DNA from: Rallus limicola
Taxonomy: Eukaryota > Chordata > Aves > Gruiformes > Rallidae
Direction: 5' to 3'
NCBI GenBank assembly: GCA_022605955.1
Contig: JAKCOZ010000040.1
Span: 2,232,001-2,296,000 of the forward strand
Length of the DNA: 64,000 bases
Of the stretch, positions 50,707 through 64,000 are shown piece by piece. The notes beneath the pieces were generated by a model. The model saw nothing but the letters and a program-made list of their open reading frames with translations. It ran no database searches and was not told where the DNA came from. The translations under genes and the position numbers were made by a program. Position 1 is the stretch's first letter, and each line of letters begins with the position of its first letter.

Positions 50707-51662
50707 CATCAAAAATGGTTGTGCTGGGGCACACAGCAGCCTTTCTGTCCCAGTTTATGTTATAATGGAATCCAAGTTCTGTGTTAGTGACTTCATATGG
50801 CATGGAGAGCTCTCCAGGAAAAAACCTTTGTTCTCACAGGTTGACAGTCACAAGGGGAACTTCAGGGCCTGTGGCACTATAATTTAGTTCAAAGTTCTGT
50901 ATTTGAAAGGTCTTTTCACCAAACTCTCTAATGAAAACACCACTCATGCAGACAGTACCTGTTTCCAGGACATTAAAAATTTAAAAAAATAAATTGGGTT
51001 TAACCAGGCTGTGCTGCTCTGCTGCTTCATGACACCAACTTTCAAGGTTTTCCTGTTAGTATGTTATTTATTCATGCAGACACTTCCACACAGGCAGCAG
51101 AATTCCAGTGAATGACAGGAAAACGGTAAACAAGAAAGAAAAGTCTCTGCCTATTTGTCTCAGTCAGCACAAGCTTCAGAAACATCATCACTTGTGATGT
51201 TCTTCAACCTCATCGAGCCACAAAGTGCAAAGATGGGATGTGAGATGCAAGACCTTAAGCTCTCTTCACCCACTGTAATTAACACCTGATCATTTCAAGC
51301 AAAGAACAAATTAAACCCCACAAGATCCACACTCAAACATCACTTCAAACTTGATTTTAAATGAGGGAGCACATGGCTGAGCCAGGAACTGATGTGGCCT
51401 GAACAGCTCCTTGGTTAAAGCAGACAGTTTGCACCCCAAAGTTCTACGTGGTGAAGGTTAACCCTCATCAGGGTGTGTGCAGGGTTAACTGCTGAAGATT
51501 CAGCCTCAAACAGTTGGGTGATTGTAGCTGAGTCTTTTGTGGTTATTCTAGAAACCTCTATGAGAAGGAACAGCAGCAGGTGAGGATTAACCTGACTAAA
51601 TGGGAGACAACAGCACTCACACCACTGGCAGCACCACAGCTGTCAGCAAGACACAACGCTCA

Positions 51663-51980
<318 letters not shown>

Positions 51981-51989
51981 TCATCCTCA

Positions 51990-52091
<102 letters not shown>

Positions 52092-52484
52092 TCAGCAGCA
52101 AAGCTACAGCAGTCGTGACAGGACCTGTTGATGTGTTTTTACCAAACACAGCAGGATTTAAAGGAATAAACAGAGCCTGGCAAAGGTAAGTGCCAAAACA
52201 CTGGTGTCTCCCTGTGTTTAATAATCGACTGTCACCTTGACAGATCCAGAGCTCAGCTCTGCACTGAGCCCCTCACACTGGAAAGAAAGCCAGCTGCCCG
52301 GTGCTTAACTGGGAGCAATGGACAAAACCAGGTGCTGCTCCTCTTGAGGTCTGGAGCTGGGCAATCCCAGTATGCCAGCACACCCCCAAATCCCCCACCT
52401 CTGTAACCAGTTACCAAGCTGGATCTTCGTTACGTCTCGCCACAGCACAGGGAGAGACAACCAGGGGGATCAGGCCCACTTAGG

Positions 52485-53658
52485 GTGGATTTACAAAAGG
52501 CAGGTCCTGCCAAGCTAACCTGATTGCCTTCTATGACAAGGTGACCTGTTTAGTGGATGAGGGAAGGCTGTGGATGTGTTCTACTTGGACTTCACCATTT
52601 CTCCCAGCATTCTGCTTGAGACATTGCCTGTCACTGGTCTGGCCAGATGCAGCCTCTGCTGGGTAAAACACTGGCTGGTGGCCAGGCCCAAAGAGTGGTG
52701 GTGAATGGAGCCAAACCCAGCTGGAGGCCAGTCACCAGTGGTGTCCCCCAGGGCTCAGTCCTGGGGCCGGTCCTGTTCAGTGACCTGGATGAAGGGATTG
52801 AATGTTCCATCACCAAGTCCGTGGGCGACACCAGGCTGGGAGGAAGTGTGGATCTGCCTGAGGGTAGGGAGGCTCTTCAAAGGCATCTGAACATGCTGGA
52901 TCGATGGGATGAGACTAATAGATGAGGTTCAACAAGGCCAAGTGCTGAGTCCTGTGCTTGGGACAGAACAACCCTGAGCAGCTACAGGCTGGGGGTAGCG
53001 CGGCTGGAGAGCTGTCAGGCAGAGAAGGACCTGGGGGTGTTGGGTGACTGTGACTGACCATGAGCCAGCAGTGTGCCTGGGTGCCCAAGAAGGCCAAAGG
53101 CATCTTGGCTTGTGTCAGACACAGTGTGGCCACAGGGCCAGGGAAGGGATTGTGCCCCTGTACTGGGCACTGGGGAGGCTGCAACTTGAATACTGGGTTC
53201 AGTTTTGGGCTCCTCACTACAAAAAGACATTGAGGTCCTGGAGCAAGTCCAGAGAAGGGCAACCAGGCTGGGGAAGGGGCTGGAGGGCAAATCCTCTGAG
53301 GAGCAGCTGAGGGAGCTGGGGGTGTTGAGCCTGGAGAAGAGGAAGCTGAGGGGAGACCTTATCACCACCTACACTGACCTGACAGGAGGGTGCAGAGAGG
53401 TGGGGGGATGACAGGACAAGGGGGAACGGCCTCAGGCTGCACCAGGGCAGGTTCCAATCAGACATTAGGAAAAAGTTCTTCCCAGAAAGGGTTATGGGGT
53501 GCTGGAACAAGCTGCCCAGGGAGGGGGTTGAGTCACCAACCCTGGATGTACTTAGGAGACAGGTTGATGAGGTGTTCAGGGACACGATTTAGTAGAGAAC
53601 AAGTATGGCTGAACTCAGTGATCTCAAAGGTCTTTTCAAACCCTGTGATTCTGATTCT
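52485..53658 (+). mobile_element. CR1 LINE, longest copy (~1.17 kb), with reverse transcriptase remnant
   Basis: Plus-oriented. Translation of 52500-52900 gives CR1 ORF2 reverse-transcriptase text, including the [14 protein letters not shown] motif just before the catalytic block and then [14 protein letters not shown]. The usual active-site aspartate pair is not intact (a [12 protein letters not shown] reading appears instead), and frame shifts break the ORF further on. It ends with CCTGTGATTCTGATTCTGG. A dead copy. Confidence 0.93.
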
Positions 53659-54005
53659 GGGTACAGACCAAGCCTCCACATCACCCATTATCAAACAGCA
53701 TACCTGGCACTAAGGACATTGACACACACCAGTTCAAGGTCCAAAAGGCTCCTTTTTGAACCTAAATTACAAATTAGGCTTCCAGCTACAAGCACATTGC
53801 TTCTCCTGGAACCTACACAATCCTGCAAGTAACATTTCACCCCACACTTCATCCCACGTCATTCAGCTAGAAGGGGGAGCAGTGGCTTGCTTCAGTAAAT
53901 GAAATCTCCTTCATTCCACCTGGCTACCTGAAACAATTTAAGATGTTCCTCTGGTTTGCATTCTCCCAGCTCCCCAAGCTGTTAAAACTCTTGTTTAACA
54001 CCCAC

Positions 54006-54425
54006 ACTGGTCTGGGTTGGAAGGGACCCCAAGGATCACAGAGCTCCAACCCCCTGACACAGGCAGGGACACCAACCTCCAGGCCTGGAGCTACACAAGG
54101 TTGCCCAGGGCCCCAGCCAACCTGGCCTTGAACACCTCCAGGGATGGGACACCCACCCCCTCTCTGGGCAGCCAGTTCCAGCCACTCACCACTCTCTCTG
54201 GAAAGAGCTTCCCTCTAATATCTAATTTAAACCTTCCTTCCTTTAGCTTTAATCCATCCCCCTTGTCCTGCCATTACCTACCCTTTTAAAAAGTTGATTC
54301 CCCTCCTGTTCCCCTGCTCCCTTCAGGGACTGGCAGGCTGCAATGAGGTCCCCCCACAGCCTTCTCTTCTCCAGGCTGACCCAGCCCAGCTCCCTCAGCC
54401 TCTCTTCATAGGGGAGGTGCTCCAT
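54006..54425 (-). mobile_element. Young CR1 LINE fragment
   Basis: Minus-oriented, with the same subfamily and near-identical first 120 bp as 37929-38495. It ends near GGGGAGGTGCTCCAT. The octamer tail is missing or very short. Confidence 0.92.
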
Positions 54426-54767
54426 GTTACCACCTCAAAACTGTTTCCAGTTTCATTCAGGCAGGATCTATTCTTTCCAAGTATAAACCTGAGCCCTTCC
54501 TGCCTTCATCTTTGCAGGCAGAGCTCCAGACTCACTCATCACAGATCAGGTCTTTTGTTCCTGTTAGTCATGATCACAGATCGGAGCCAACTGGGGCAGA
54601 GCCTTGAAATTTTCCCTGAATCACTTTGTGTCAGTGCCACAAAAACATTCATTTAACTTTATACATAAAGATTTGCACAGGAATTTCAGACCTACAAAGG
54701 CCAGAAAACACAATCACAAGGGTAATGAACTTTTCTATCCACTGGAGAACCAGAGACCAGGATTTCA

Positions 54768-56620
<1,853 letters not shown>

Positions 56621-57120
56621 TCACTAAAGTGACCAGGACCAAGACCTGCTGGAGGCACAGAGTGCCTCAGTTCAAAGCACTGCATGCATTTAGAAACATC
56701 TTCTCATACAGCCTGAAAACAAATTCTCACCCAGTGCAAGTTGCCCATGGGTTCTGAATCCATACCATTTAAAGACAACTCCCAAAATGAGGCTTAAACC
56801 TCATACTGCAATCCTTACTAAAGCTGAAATTAATTATCCATTAACTTAAAAGGGAGAATGTTCAAACAAGAGCAACATTCCAGGTTGCTCTCTCTAGTTA
56901 CTCTACTCCTTTTTATGATTCTTGTATGCAACAAAAGGCAAAGCCAGAGCCTTAGTACTGGAGGAGGAGGAGTCTCCCTGCTTTCATTCCTCCAGCACAG
57001 GACCCAACGCCTCAGCCCACAGCACATCATTGCAAGTCTGATCCCTGAAGGACATTGCTCCTTCACATCACCAACTGCTCTTGGTGGCTCTATGACCAGA
57101 GTTACACAGTGCCTACTTAC

Positions 57121-57216
57121 TGGTTTGATATCATTCTCCAAAGACGCAAAGAAGTCTCCTCTTGTCACACGCAAGCTCTCTGCCTTCTCCATATCCACTT
57201 CCACCTTGTTGCTGGC
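57121..57216 (-). CDS. NSF: NSF exon (end of D1, residues 459-490)
   Basis: A 96-nt exon in phase 0, with acceptor TTTATTAG and donor CCA|GTAAGT. It encodes the [17 protein letters not shown] stretch and ASLENDIKP, the end of the D1 small subdomain. A few changes from human are seen (N for T, R for Q, F for L). Confidence 0.96.
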
Positions 57217-58934
57217 CTAATAAAGGCAATAAAAGACACTCAAGTACAGCAGTTCCACACACGACCCCTCATCAACTTCCACCCACAGATTCAACCCTGC
57301 AGTTGGTTTGCATGAACAAGAAAGGGCTTCTCAGCAAGACATTGCTGGCCATATGCTGGATACCACTGGAGCAGCCATCATCTTACAAGCCACATCCATG
57401 TGGAAACCCCACAAAGCCATTCAGTAACAGTTGTGGAAAGCTGAAGTAAAGAGTATGATCATGACCCCACATTTCAGAGCAGCCACTGCAGTGCTGAGTA
57501 GGATGGAAGCTCGGCACCATCCTTGCTGTTGCTGGGCTACCTTGACTACATAAACCAAGTGCCAGTGAGACTCAGACTGGTGACCAGTATGGGACTGATC
57601 TTTTAAATTTCTAAAAGTTATTGGAGTTACATGTGCTCCCTTTGGAGTAGGGAGCTACTCTCTCCATTTAGAGGCTGCAGAAAAGATTCTTTGCTATGCA
57701 TTCTAGGTGCTGGATGGGGATGGGATGGAGCCTCCTCCATTGCATGACTTTTTCAGGTAGACAAAGTTTAGTTTATCCCAACCCTGAGTGTACCCACTTC
57801 ATCTCTGGCACCTGAGCCAACTCCTATTCACACAGCTCTACTGCAGGAGGTTCTGTTTTCCTATTCAAACCATGCACTTTCAGTTCAAGAAAGTCTTTGA
57901 GGAGATTAGCAAATATTAGATTTCTTTCTGGTTTATCTTTAATCTTCTTCAGCTCAACCCAATTCAGGAAATCTTCCCAAGGTAGCACTATCAGTGTTAG
58001 TTGGAATTAATAACCAGAGTTAGCTCAACTCCCACTGCACTCCTTCCTAAGTGCAAAGCATCACCTTTCCCCCATTCCCAAATCATCCAGCAACATCTAA
58101 AAGCTGGATGAATACATGACTGGGAGCAAGTATACCATAGAGACAGCACTATGGTGATGCTCTCTTGTAAATCATTTCTCAGCCACAACATGAGGTACTC
58201 CAGAGCTGCTCATACTGGGGTCAGAAGAGGTTTTTAATTCTCAAAATCAACTTGGGAGCAGCTTCTGAAGGCAGCTGTAGGTGTCTTACTGAGCTTGGCT
58301 GCAGCTCTGAGCGGCTCCGTTTAGGAGGATTATTTGTAGATCTGCAAGTCTATTGATTGCCTCAGGCAGCAATCAGGAATTAAATGGATTTGAAGCAAGT
58401 TTTCCACTCACCAGCATTCAAACACTGGCTATTACAAACTAATCCTGGGAGCACAGTCTGCTGAGGAGCCAGAGTGGGGCTGGAGATATCAGAAAAAGGA
58501 TTAGTCACAAGAGGGGGCAGAAGTTGAGCTGTGAAAAGCAATCCATCTCACTGCTAAGTGAGATAGGTGGAAACCTATTTTTAATTAGCACAGAGATGAG
58601 GCAAAACATCTTCATTCTTTAGCACCAAAGCACAGCCATGAAAGGCTTTTGGTAATTTCTGAATTTCCCAATTACACTGGAACAAACTTGTCAAGATTCC
58701 AAAACAAGTCTAATTTTCATTGAACGTTACCTGGCTCTTACACCACCACCTGCTGCTACCTGAGAGTCCTATACAATCTGACAGCTCAGGAGTTAAAAAT
58801 TGGGGATTTCAAGGTTGCTCTGGAAGGCACAGCAACCTCAAAAACCTTTGCTCAAGATCAAGGTGATGGACCAGTCAATTTTGACATCTCTAGACATGTG
58901 TAGGAGGACTAGGATGATCTACACAAACAAGGAG

Positions 58935-58989
58935 TAGTGCATGTGATCTCTCAAGGTACCTTCCAACCCCTAGAGTTCTGTGATTCTGT
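58935..58989 (+). mobile_element. CR1 3' tail only
   Basis: Only TCTCAAGGTACCTTCCAACC, CCTAGAGTTCTGTGATTCTG is left. It directly abuts a second CR1 copy in the same orientation. Confidence 0.7.
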
Positions 58990-59320
58990 GTATCACCTTC
59001 TACACTGACCTGCCAGGAGGGTGCAGAGAGGTGGGCGCTGGTCTCTTCAGCCAGGGGACAGGAGCTGGGACAAGGGGCAATGGGCTCAAGCTGCCCCAGG
59101 GCAGGGTCAGAGCAGATGGGAGGGCAAAGTTCTTCCCTAGCAGAACTGTGGGGCTGTGGCACAGGCTGCCCAGGGAGGGGCTGAGTCACTGCCCCTGGGT
59201 GTGTTTAAAAAAAAAGAAAGGGGAGATGAGGTGCTCAGGGATCTGGTTTAGCACAGGACAGGAACAGTTGGACTTGATGATCTTATAGGTCTTTTCCAAC
59301 CTTGTGACTCTGTGATTTTC
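58990..59320 (+). mobile_element. CR1 LINE 3' fragment
   Basis: Plus-oriented. It starts at ATCACCTTCTACACTGACC and runs through GGGACAAGGGGCAATGGG, TGGGGCTGTGGCACAGG and GCTCAGGGATCTGGTTTAGC. It ends in TTTTCCAACCTTGTGACTC, TGTGATTTTC. Same subfamily as 49471-50262. Confidence 0.9.
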
Positions 59321-60931
59321 AATCTGTGCTCTTGCTTCTCATAGGTGCTTCTGAAAACTAGGTCAGGCTTCTGATGTATATTTTAAACTGTGCAGTACTC
59401 ACAGGAGAGAATAAAATACCTCAGTGCATCATTTGGCTGAAGACACCTTCAGAATAAACAATAAGATCATCCAAAAACACCATGTCAAAGCCTTTGCAAA
59501 GCAAAACAAGACGTGGCCACTTCACATTTGCATATTCATAGGTGCATTATGAAGATGTCAATCACACTCCAGCTCGCAGGAGAGGACTGTGAGTTAAATC
59601 TCCACTCCACCATTTTCTCTTCTCCCACTGGGACATTTTGGCACAACAGGGAATAAAACAAGAAACACTAAGGGGCCCCAAACTACTCCCAAAACCCAAG
59701 CATTGACAAAGCCATCAGCTATAAGCTGATAATTAATAATTAAATAAATTAATTAAAGGAAAAATGTTTTGCTTGCAAAGGGATGAAAGTACCTCCAGAG
59801 GTGCTGATTTTCTTAATTATTATTATTTTGGGGGCATGGAGCAGAAGGAAATTAGAAACTCTTGCTGCCTGTGGCTTTTTTTGCTATGAGAAACAATTAA
59901 CTTTTCAACTATTATGGCTACAAAAGAAAAAAATCAGCAAAAAAGAGCTGGTTTTCCTTTAAAAAGTGTCCCCAAGAGATATAAACATCTAAGCAACCAA
60001 CTGATTTATGATTTAAGATTAAATAAAAACATGATTTGTTTGTCTTCACGTTAAGAAAACATGTTGTTCAGCCTCTAAAAAGCATCCCAGTGCCACAGAA
60101 CTGATGCCACAGGCTTCTCTCTGCAGTAAGTCCCAGCTCTTCTTGGCCACCAGAGCAAAGGGGCTGCATCTTCCAGCTGCCTCCTCCCTCAAACTAATCA
60201 CTTCATATTTCAACACCATCAAATACCACGTTTTCCATCTGGATTAATATAACCTGACACTTCGTGGTCCTTAACTCTCTTCTAGTTAAAAAATACCCTG
60301 ACTCCCCATCATCAGTGAAGACTGGAGATGCTCCTCTAGAAATGAGGGAGCTGAGAGCTTTACAAGTCTCTGTGGACACAGAGATGACCATCACTCCACT
60401 TCTTGTCTGGAACAGAAGACATTGCACAAGCCCCTTCTGAATTCAACCCAGATTTTAGCATCAGCCACATGTTGGAGCAAAGGTTCCTTCCTCTGCTGAA
60501 GCACTTCTTCACACTGTGCTTATCTCCTTTGCTCTGAGCCTGGCCCTGCTGGTATCATTTGCTGTTTTCCCACTTCTTGGATTAGGAAAGAGTCAAGAGG
60601 TGTTCCCCAACCATGGGCTGCAGTCCTCTCAGGATTTCACAGACTTTTCATAACACTTCACCCTATTTTTCTCAGGCTGAGAAATCCCAGTCTAACCATT
60701 CTGCCAATGAACGCCCCCCTTACACCTCTGATGTTCCCTGCTGCCTTTCCATGTCCTAGTTCCACCATAACCTTCTCAAGGTGGGTGTCCCAGCACTGCA
60801 CAGATTCAAATACACCAGGGATTTTACCTGTGACACACCCAGTGTCTCATGTTTGCTCTGTGTACTGCTCCTAGGAAACTGTAATGGTGTATTTGCTTTT
60901 TTCACTGATAAGGACTAAGCTGTTATTTTAA

Positions 60932-61205
60932 ATCACAGCATCCCAGACTGGTTTGAATGGGCAGGGACCTCAGACCCCCCCACCCAGTACCTCCCTGCCA
61001 TGGACAGGGACACCCCCCAGCCCAGGGTGCCCCAAGCCCCATCCAACCCGGCCTTGAACCCTGCCAGGGAACCCCAGGGCAGCCCCAGCTTCTCTGGGCA
61101 CCCTGTGCCAGGGCCTTTCTGCCTCCCAGCTCCCATCCTGCAGCTGAAGGCCATTCCCCTCATCCTATCACTACATGTCCATGTAAACAGTCCCTCTCCA
61201 GTTTT
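60932..61205 (-). mobile_element. CR1 LINE fragment (same subfamily as 425-925)
   Basis: Minus-oriented. CATCCCAGACTGGTTTGAAT, then CAGGGACACCCCCCAGCCCA, GGGTGCCCCAAGCCCCATCC and CCAGCTTCTCTGGGCACCC. Confidence 0.85.
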
Positions 61206-61810
61206 TTTGGGGTTTTTTCCAAGATCATTATAACTCCAAGACCCTGACCCCAAGCCATGGCCAGACCCCATCGCTGCCTTTGCCTTTTTGAATTCTCCCC
61301 CCAGGCTACACTTCAATTCAGTGACTACATCTTGGGCAGTCACATCATTTCAAATGCCTTTTCCAGTTTTCCATAGGTGACCTTCATCTGTGTGACCACA
61401 AAACAGCTAGGAGCTCCTAACCTCACTTTTCCCTCGTCCTTGCAGATCATTTATGAATACACCAAGCTGCACAGGCTGCAGCAGAGAGCAGCTGGTTGTT
61501 CTCCTTTCCACCTCGTGTGTCCCAAGTCCTAATCCATTAACTGAGCTGCAAAGTTTCAGTTTTTCCCCAACCTACCTTGACAAACAACCCCTTCCCATTC
61601 CCACTGAGCTACACAAGAGCCACTTGGAGGTCAGGAGGTGGAAGAGAGAATTCAGAACCATAGAAAAGCTCAGCTAAAAGGTGGCACCCATAATGAATTT
61701 CATCTCTTCAGGTGATGAGACACCATCTGGAAGTAAGCATCCAAGAAAGGACTTCCAACAATCCCTTCTCCTTTTGCTTTTTTGCCCCAGGTAGAGGAGA
61801 TAAAACTGAC

Positions 61811-61998
61811 CTTAATGTGTCTGTTCATAGCAGTAGACTGAGCAGCTCGAACTAAACCTTCTAATTCAGCACCACTGAAGTTTTTGGTCTCCACTGCCAG
61901 CTCTGTGATGTCCACATCTTCAGCCAGCAGCTGGTGCTCCCTCATCCTCACCGTGTGGATATGGAGAATCTGAAACCGACCCTTCTCATCAGGCAAGC
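61811..61998 (-). CDS. NSF: NSF exon (D1 small subdomain, residues 396-458)
   Basis: A 188-nt exon with acceptor AACCTCAG and donor AAG|GTCAGT. It encodes [15 protein letters not shown], then the [18 protein letters not shown] motif and STAMNRHIK. The FSGAEL helix is the sensor-2 region of D1 that contacts nucleotide. Highly conserved with mammals. Confidence 0.97.
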
Positions 61999-63588
61999 CT
62001 GAGGTTGGAAAGAGAACAATGGCAGTTGGTACCTGGGCACAGCAACTGCAGCAAAGCCTTTCCCTCTCAATGGCCATACTTGCAAAGGCTCTTCTCACCT
62101 CATCAACCTTCTTGAGGAGTATTTGACAATGCTTTTTGTTTTGAGAAGACTCAATTACACTAATTACCTTTGGCAAATTGATTGGCATCACTGCCAGACT
62201 CACAGAGAGAGAACAAAGTGTAAGGTTTCATTTCTTTCCTCGGGGTTCCTCCAAGTGAGCTGTTCTCAGGCTTCTCTACCCAGGAATTCACCTTCAAAGG
62301 CAGTTGGGTCAGTCCCTTGGCACTTCTAAACCCAGTTTCCACTGTGCAATTATCACAGACTGGTTTGGGTGGGCAGGGCCCTCAGACCCACCCAGTGCCC
62401 ACCTGCCAATTACAGACAATTACAACTTTGCCTCCTGCTGAGGTGATATCCTATGATTTTTAGGGTTATATGGGCATTTTCATCTAATTTTCTGCAACTG
62501 AAACAGGTCACACTAGTGCTCATGGCCCTGCCTGTTCCTCTTCTGTGACTCCCTCCAGATTGAGGACTTTTACCTCAGCAAGAGCCAGTGCACCTGAGCT
62601 CAGAGCAGAGAAAATATTTTGTGACATCTGTCTGTCTCTGAAGGTTGGGGGCTGATTGGGTTGGTTTTATGAGCTCCTCCAAACTACACAGCTAAAATTA
62701 CATTTCCAATCTTTAAATTAAGCAAGGATCTCAATTAATTTGAGTTTCTCACTGCAAGACAGGATCATTAAGCTTTTAATCAGTCCTGGGCTATTCTCTG
62801 AGCATCCAGACTTTCTTCTGTGAATTGCTGAACTCAGAGCTGAGCACCAGAGTCTAGTCACCCTTTAGACTCCACCATGATCTTTACTGATCAAGCTTCT
62901 GCAAAATCAGGCACTTGTTTTCATGAATCTAAGATGATTTGGGCTTATTCCACAATAAATTCTAGGTTATCAGGCACTGCATTACTGAATTGGCATTGGT
63001 GTCAGACAGACAAGCACAATTACAGAGCCCATTCTGAGTTACTGACAGACAGTGCTCTTGCAGCTCACTAAAGTGGGACAGAGCTCTTCAGACCACTTTT
63101 AGTTCTGTCAGTGCAAATAATCAAGACCTGCTGACTCCAGAAGCCAAGAGCCAACGCTAATCAGCATCTGCTGAAGTCCCCCTTCTCACTTCATGCAAGT
63201 AAAATGATCTGCACTTCCTCCAAGTCAAGAACTTCTCACACTCTGTGCTCATGGCTCCACAAGTTCAACAGTCCCACTGCTTCCACCCAGGAATGATCTG
63301 GTGCTGTTACTTGGCTCCTTCCATTCATGCAGGAGACTTCAGGTCCTGCCTGCCTGTACGTAGCCACGCAGCCAGACAGAATCCACTACCAGTTCAATGG
63401 CTTCTCAGTAGGTAATTCTAAAATGGTTGTTTAATTGGCTGATTAAATTTACATGTTACATTATGGAGGAAGCAGCATGAAGTTCAGCACCTACACCATC
63501 CTGCTCACTTGTTCACACTATGATATGTATTTGCTTTGCTATTGTGAGCATGTGTGAGGTTATACAAAGCAACACACTAGTTTCTTAC
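61999..63588 (-). other. NSF: NSF intron between residues 395 and 396
   Basis: A 1.6-kb intron with a very short CR1 piece (62355-62410). The rest is unique sequence with no gene seen. Confidence 0.92.
62355..62410 (-). mobile_element. Short CR1 3' fragment
   Basis: ACAGACTGGTTTGGGTGGGC, AGGGCCCTCAGACCCACCCA and GTGCCCACCTGCCA match the 3' end of the copy at 60932 in minus orientation. Only ~55 bp is present. Confidence 0.6.
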
Positions 63589-63663
63589 CAATCTCCATCT
63601 TCACCTCCAGTCTCCCTGGTCTCAGCAGAGCCTCATCAATCAGGTCAGGTCTGTTGGTCATTC
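63589..63663 (-). CDS. NSF: NSF exon (D1 sensor-1 and arginine fingers, residues 371-395)
   Basis: NSF is the cytosolic AAA+ hexamer that, with alpha-SNAP, uses ATP to pull apart spent SNARE complexes so that membrane fusion can continue. D1 does the mechanical work and D2 supports the hexamer. This 75-nt exon is the first of the gene in the window (the gene runs right to left). It has acceptor GCATTTAG at 63664-63665 and donor ATTG|GTAAGA. It encodes [17 protein letters not shown], which holds the sensor-1 asparagine (N374) and the two arginine fingers (R385, R388) that sense nucleotide in the neighbouring subunit, then LEVKMEI. The ten verified exons in the window give residues 371-737 with no gap and no stop. 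The N domain and the first part of D1 lie beyond 64,000. Confidence 0.97.
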
Positions 63664-63720
63664 CTAAATGCAAAGTTAAAAACAAAGTAAACATGATTTG
63701 TGCTTATAAATCATATATAC

Positions 63721-63917
63721 ATTAAGAACTTCTTCCCAGTGAGGGAGCCCTGGGCCAGGCTGCCCAGGGGGGTGTGGAGTCTCCATCTCTGGAGAGATTC
63801 CAGCCCCATCTGGACACCGCCCTGTGTGCCCTGTCCTGGGGACCCTGCTTTGGCAGGGGGTTGGACCTGATGAGCTCTGGAGGCCCCTTCCAACCCCTGT
63901 GATTCTGTGATTATGAG
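63721..63917 (+). mobile_element. CR1 LINE 3' fragment upstream of NSF exon
   Basis: Plus-oriented. It starts at TTAAGAACTTCTTCCCAGTG, passes GTGTGGAGTCTCCATCTC and CCTGATGAGCTCTGGAGGCC, and ends in CCCTGTGATTCTGTGATTATG. It is about 60 bp from the acceptor of the exon 63589-63663 (upstream on the NSF strand). Confidence 0.9.
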
Positions 63918-64000
63918 GTGAGTCTCCAACTCTTGAATACAGGGTACATCTCGAGCTGAGACCTCAAAGAGTCTCAAAAAACCAGCATTAAGATCCTCAT

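Larger units (their letters stand above)
57217..61810 (-). other. NSF: NSF intron between residues 458 and 459
   Basis: A 4.6-kb intron with CR1 pieces at 58935-58989, 58990-59320 and 60932-61205, an octamer ATTTGCAT at 59526-59533 and AT-rich sequence near 59700-60010. Otherwise unique, with no gene seen. Confidence 0.92.

Overview
The window is vertebrate and almost certainly avian nuclear DNA. It holds spliced genes with long introns, about twenty copies of CR1 (the dominant bird LINE), degraded ERV and LTR-like pieces, and a conserved WNT3-NSF gene pair. Several CR1 copies are barely diverged from each other, which fits a bird lineage with a recent CR1 burst. Woodpeckers and their relatives are one possibility, but this is inference and I cannot name a species.

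Positions 1-30,890 carry WNT3 on the + strand. Exons 2, 3 and 4 (20067-20308, 26764-27029, 28179-28658) are intact and encode the mature ligand from residue 28 (human numbering) to the natural stop, 328 codons. Exon 1, with the signal peptide, was not found and should lie left of the window, so 1-20066 is treated as intron 1. The 3'UTR runs about 2.2 kb to an ATTAAA signal at 30863. The introns hold CR1 copies, an ERV pol remnant (about 1640-2200), a hAT-like MITE (26108-26289), an LTR-like repeat (12632-13045) and several unique blocks that look regulatory. The best of these is a POU-octamer cluster around 3700-3990.

Positions 30,890-32,740 are a short intergenic gap largely filled by one minus-strand CR1.

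Positions 32,740-63,663 and beyond carry NSF on the - strand. Ten coding exons run from the D1 sensor-1/arginine-finger exon (63589-63663) through the whole D2 domain to the penultimate coding exon (34851-34906). They join in frame and match human residues 371-737 without a gap. The last few C-terminal codons are uncertain: I could not find the canonical tail and give only a tentative terminal exon at 34200-34242. The upstream NSF exons lie to the right of the window.

WNT3 and NSF converge tail to tail, as they do in human 17q21. WNT3 is a secreted lipid-modified morphogen and NSF is the cytosolic AAA ATPase that recycles SNARE complexes; they are neighbours by synteny and do not share a pathway. 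I found no RNA genes, CRISPR arrays, prokaryotic features or novel gene system. The points of interest are candidate enhancers, repeats lodged beside splice acceptors, the NSF 3' end and the CR1 subfamily structure.
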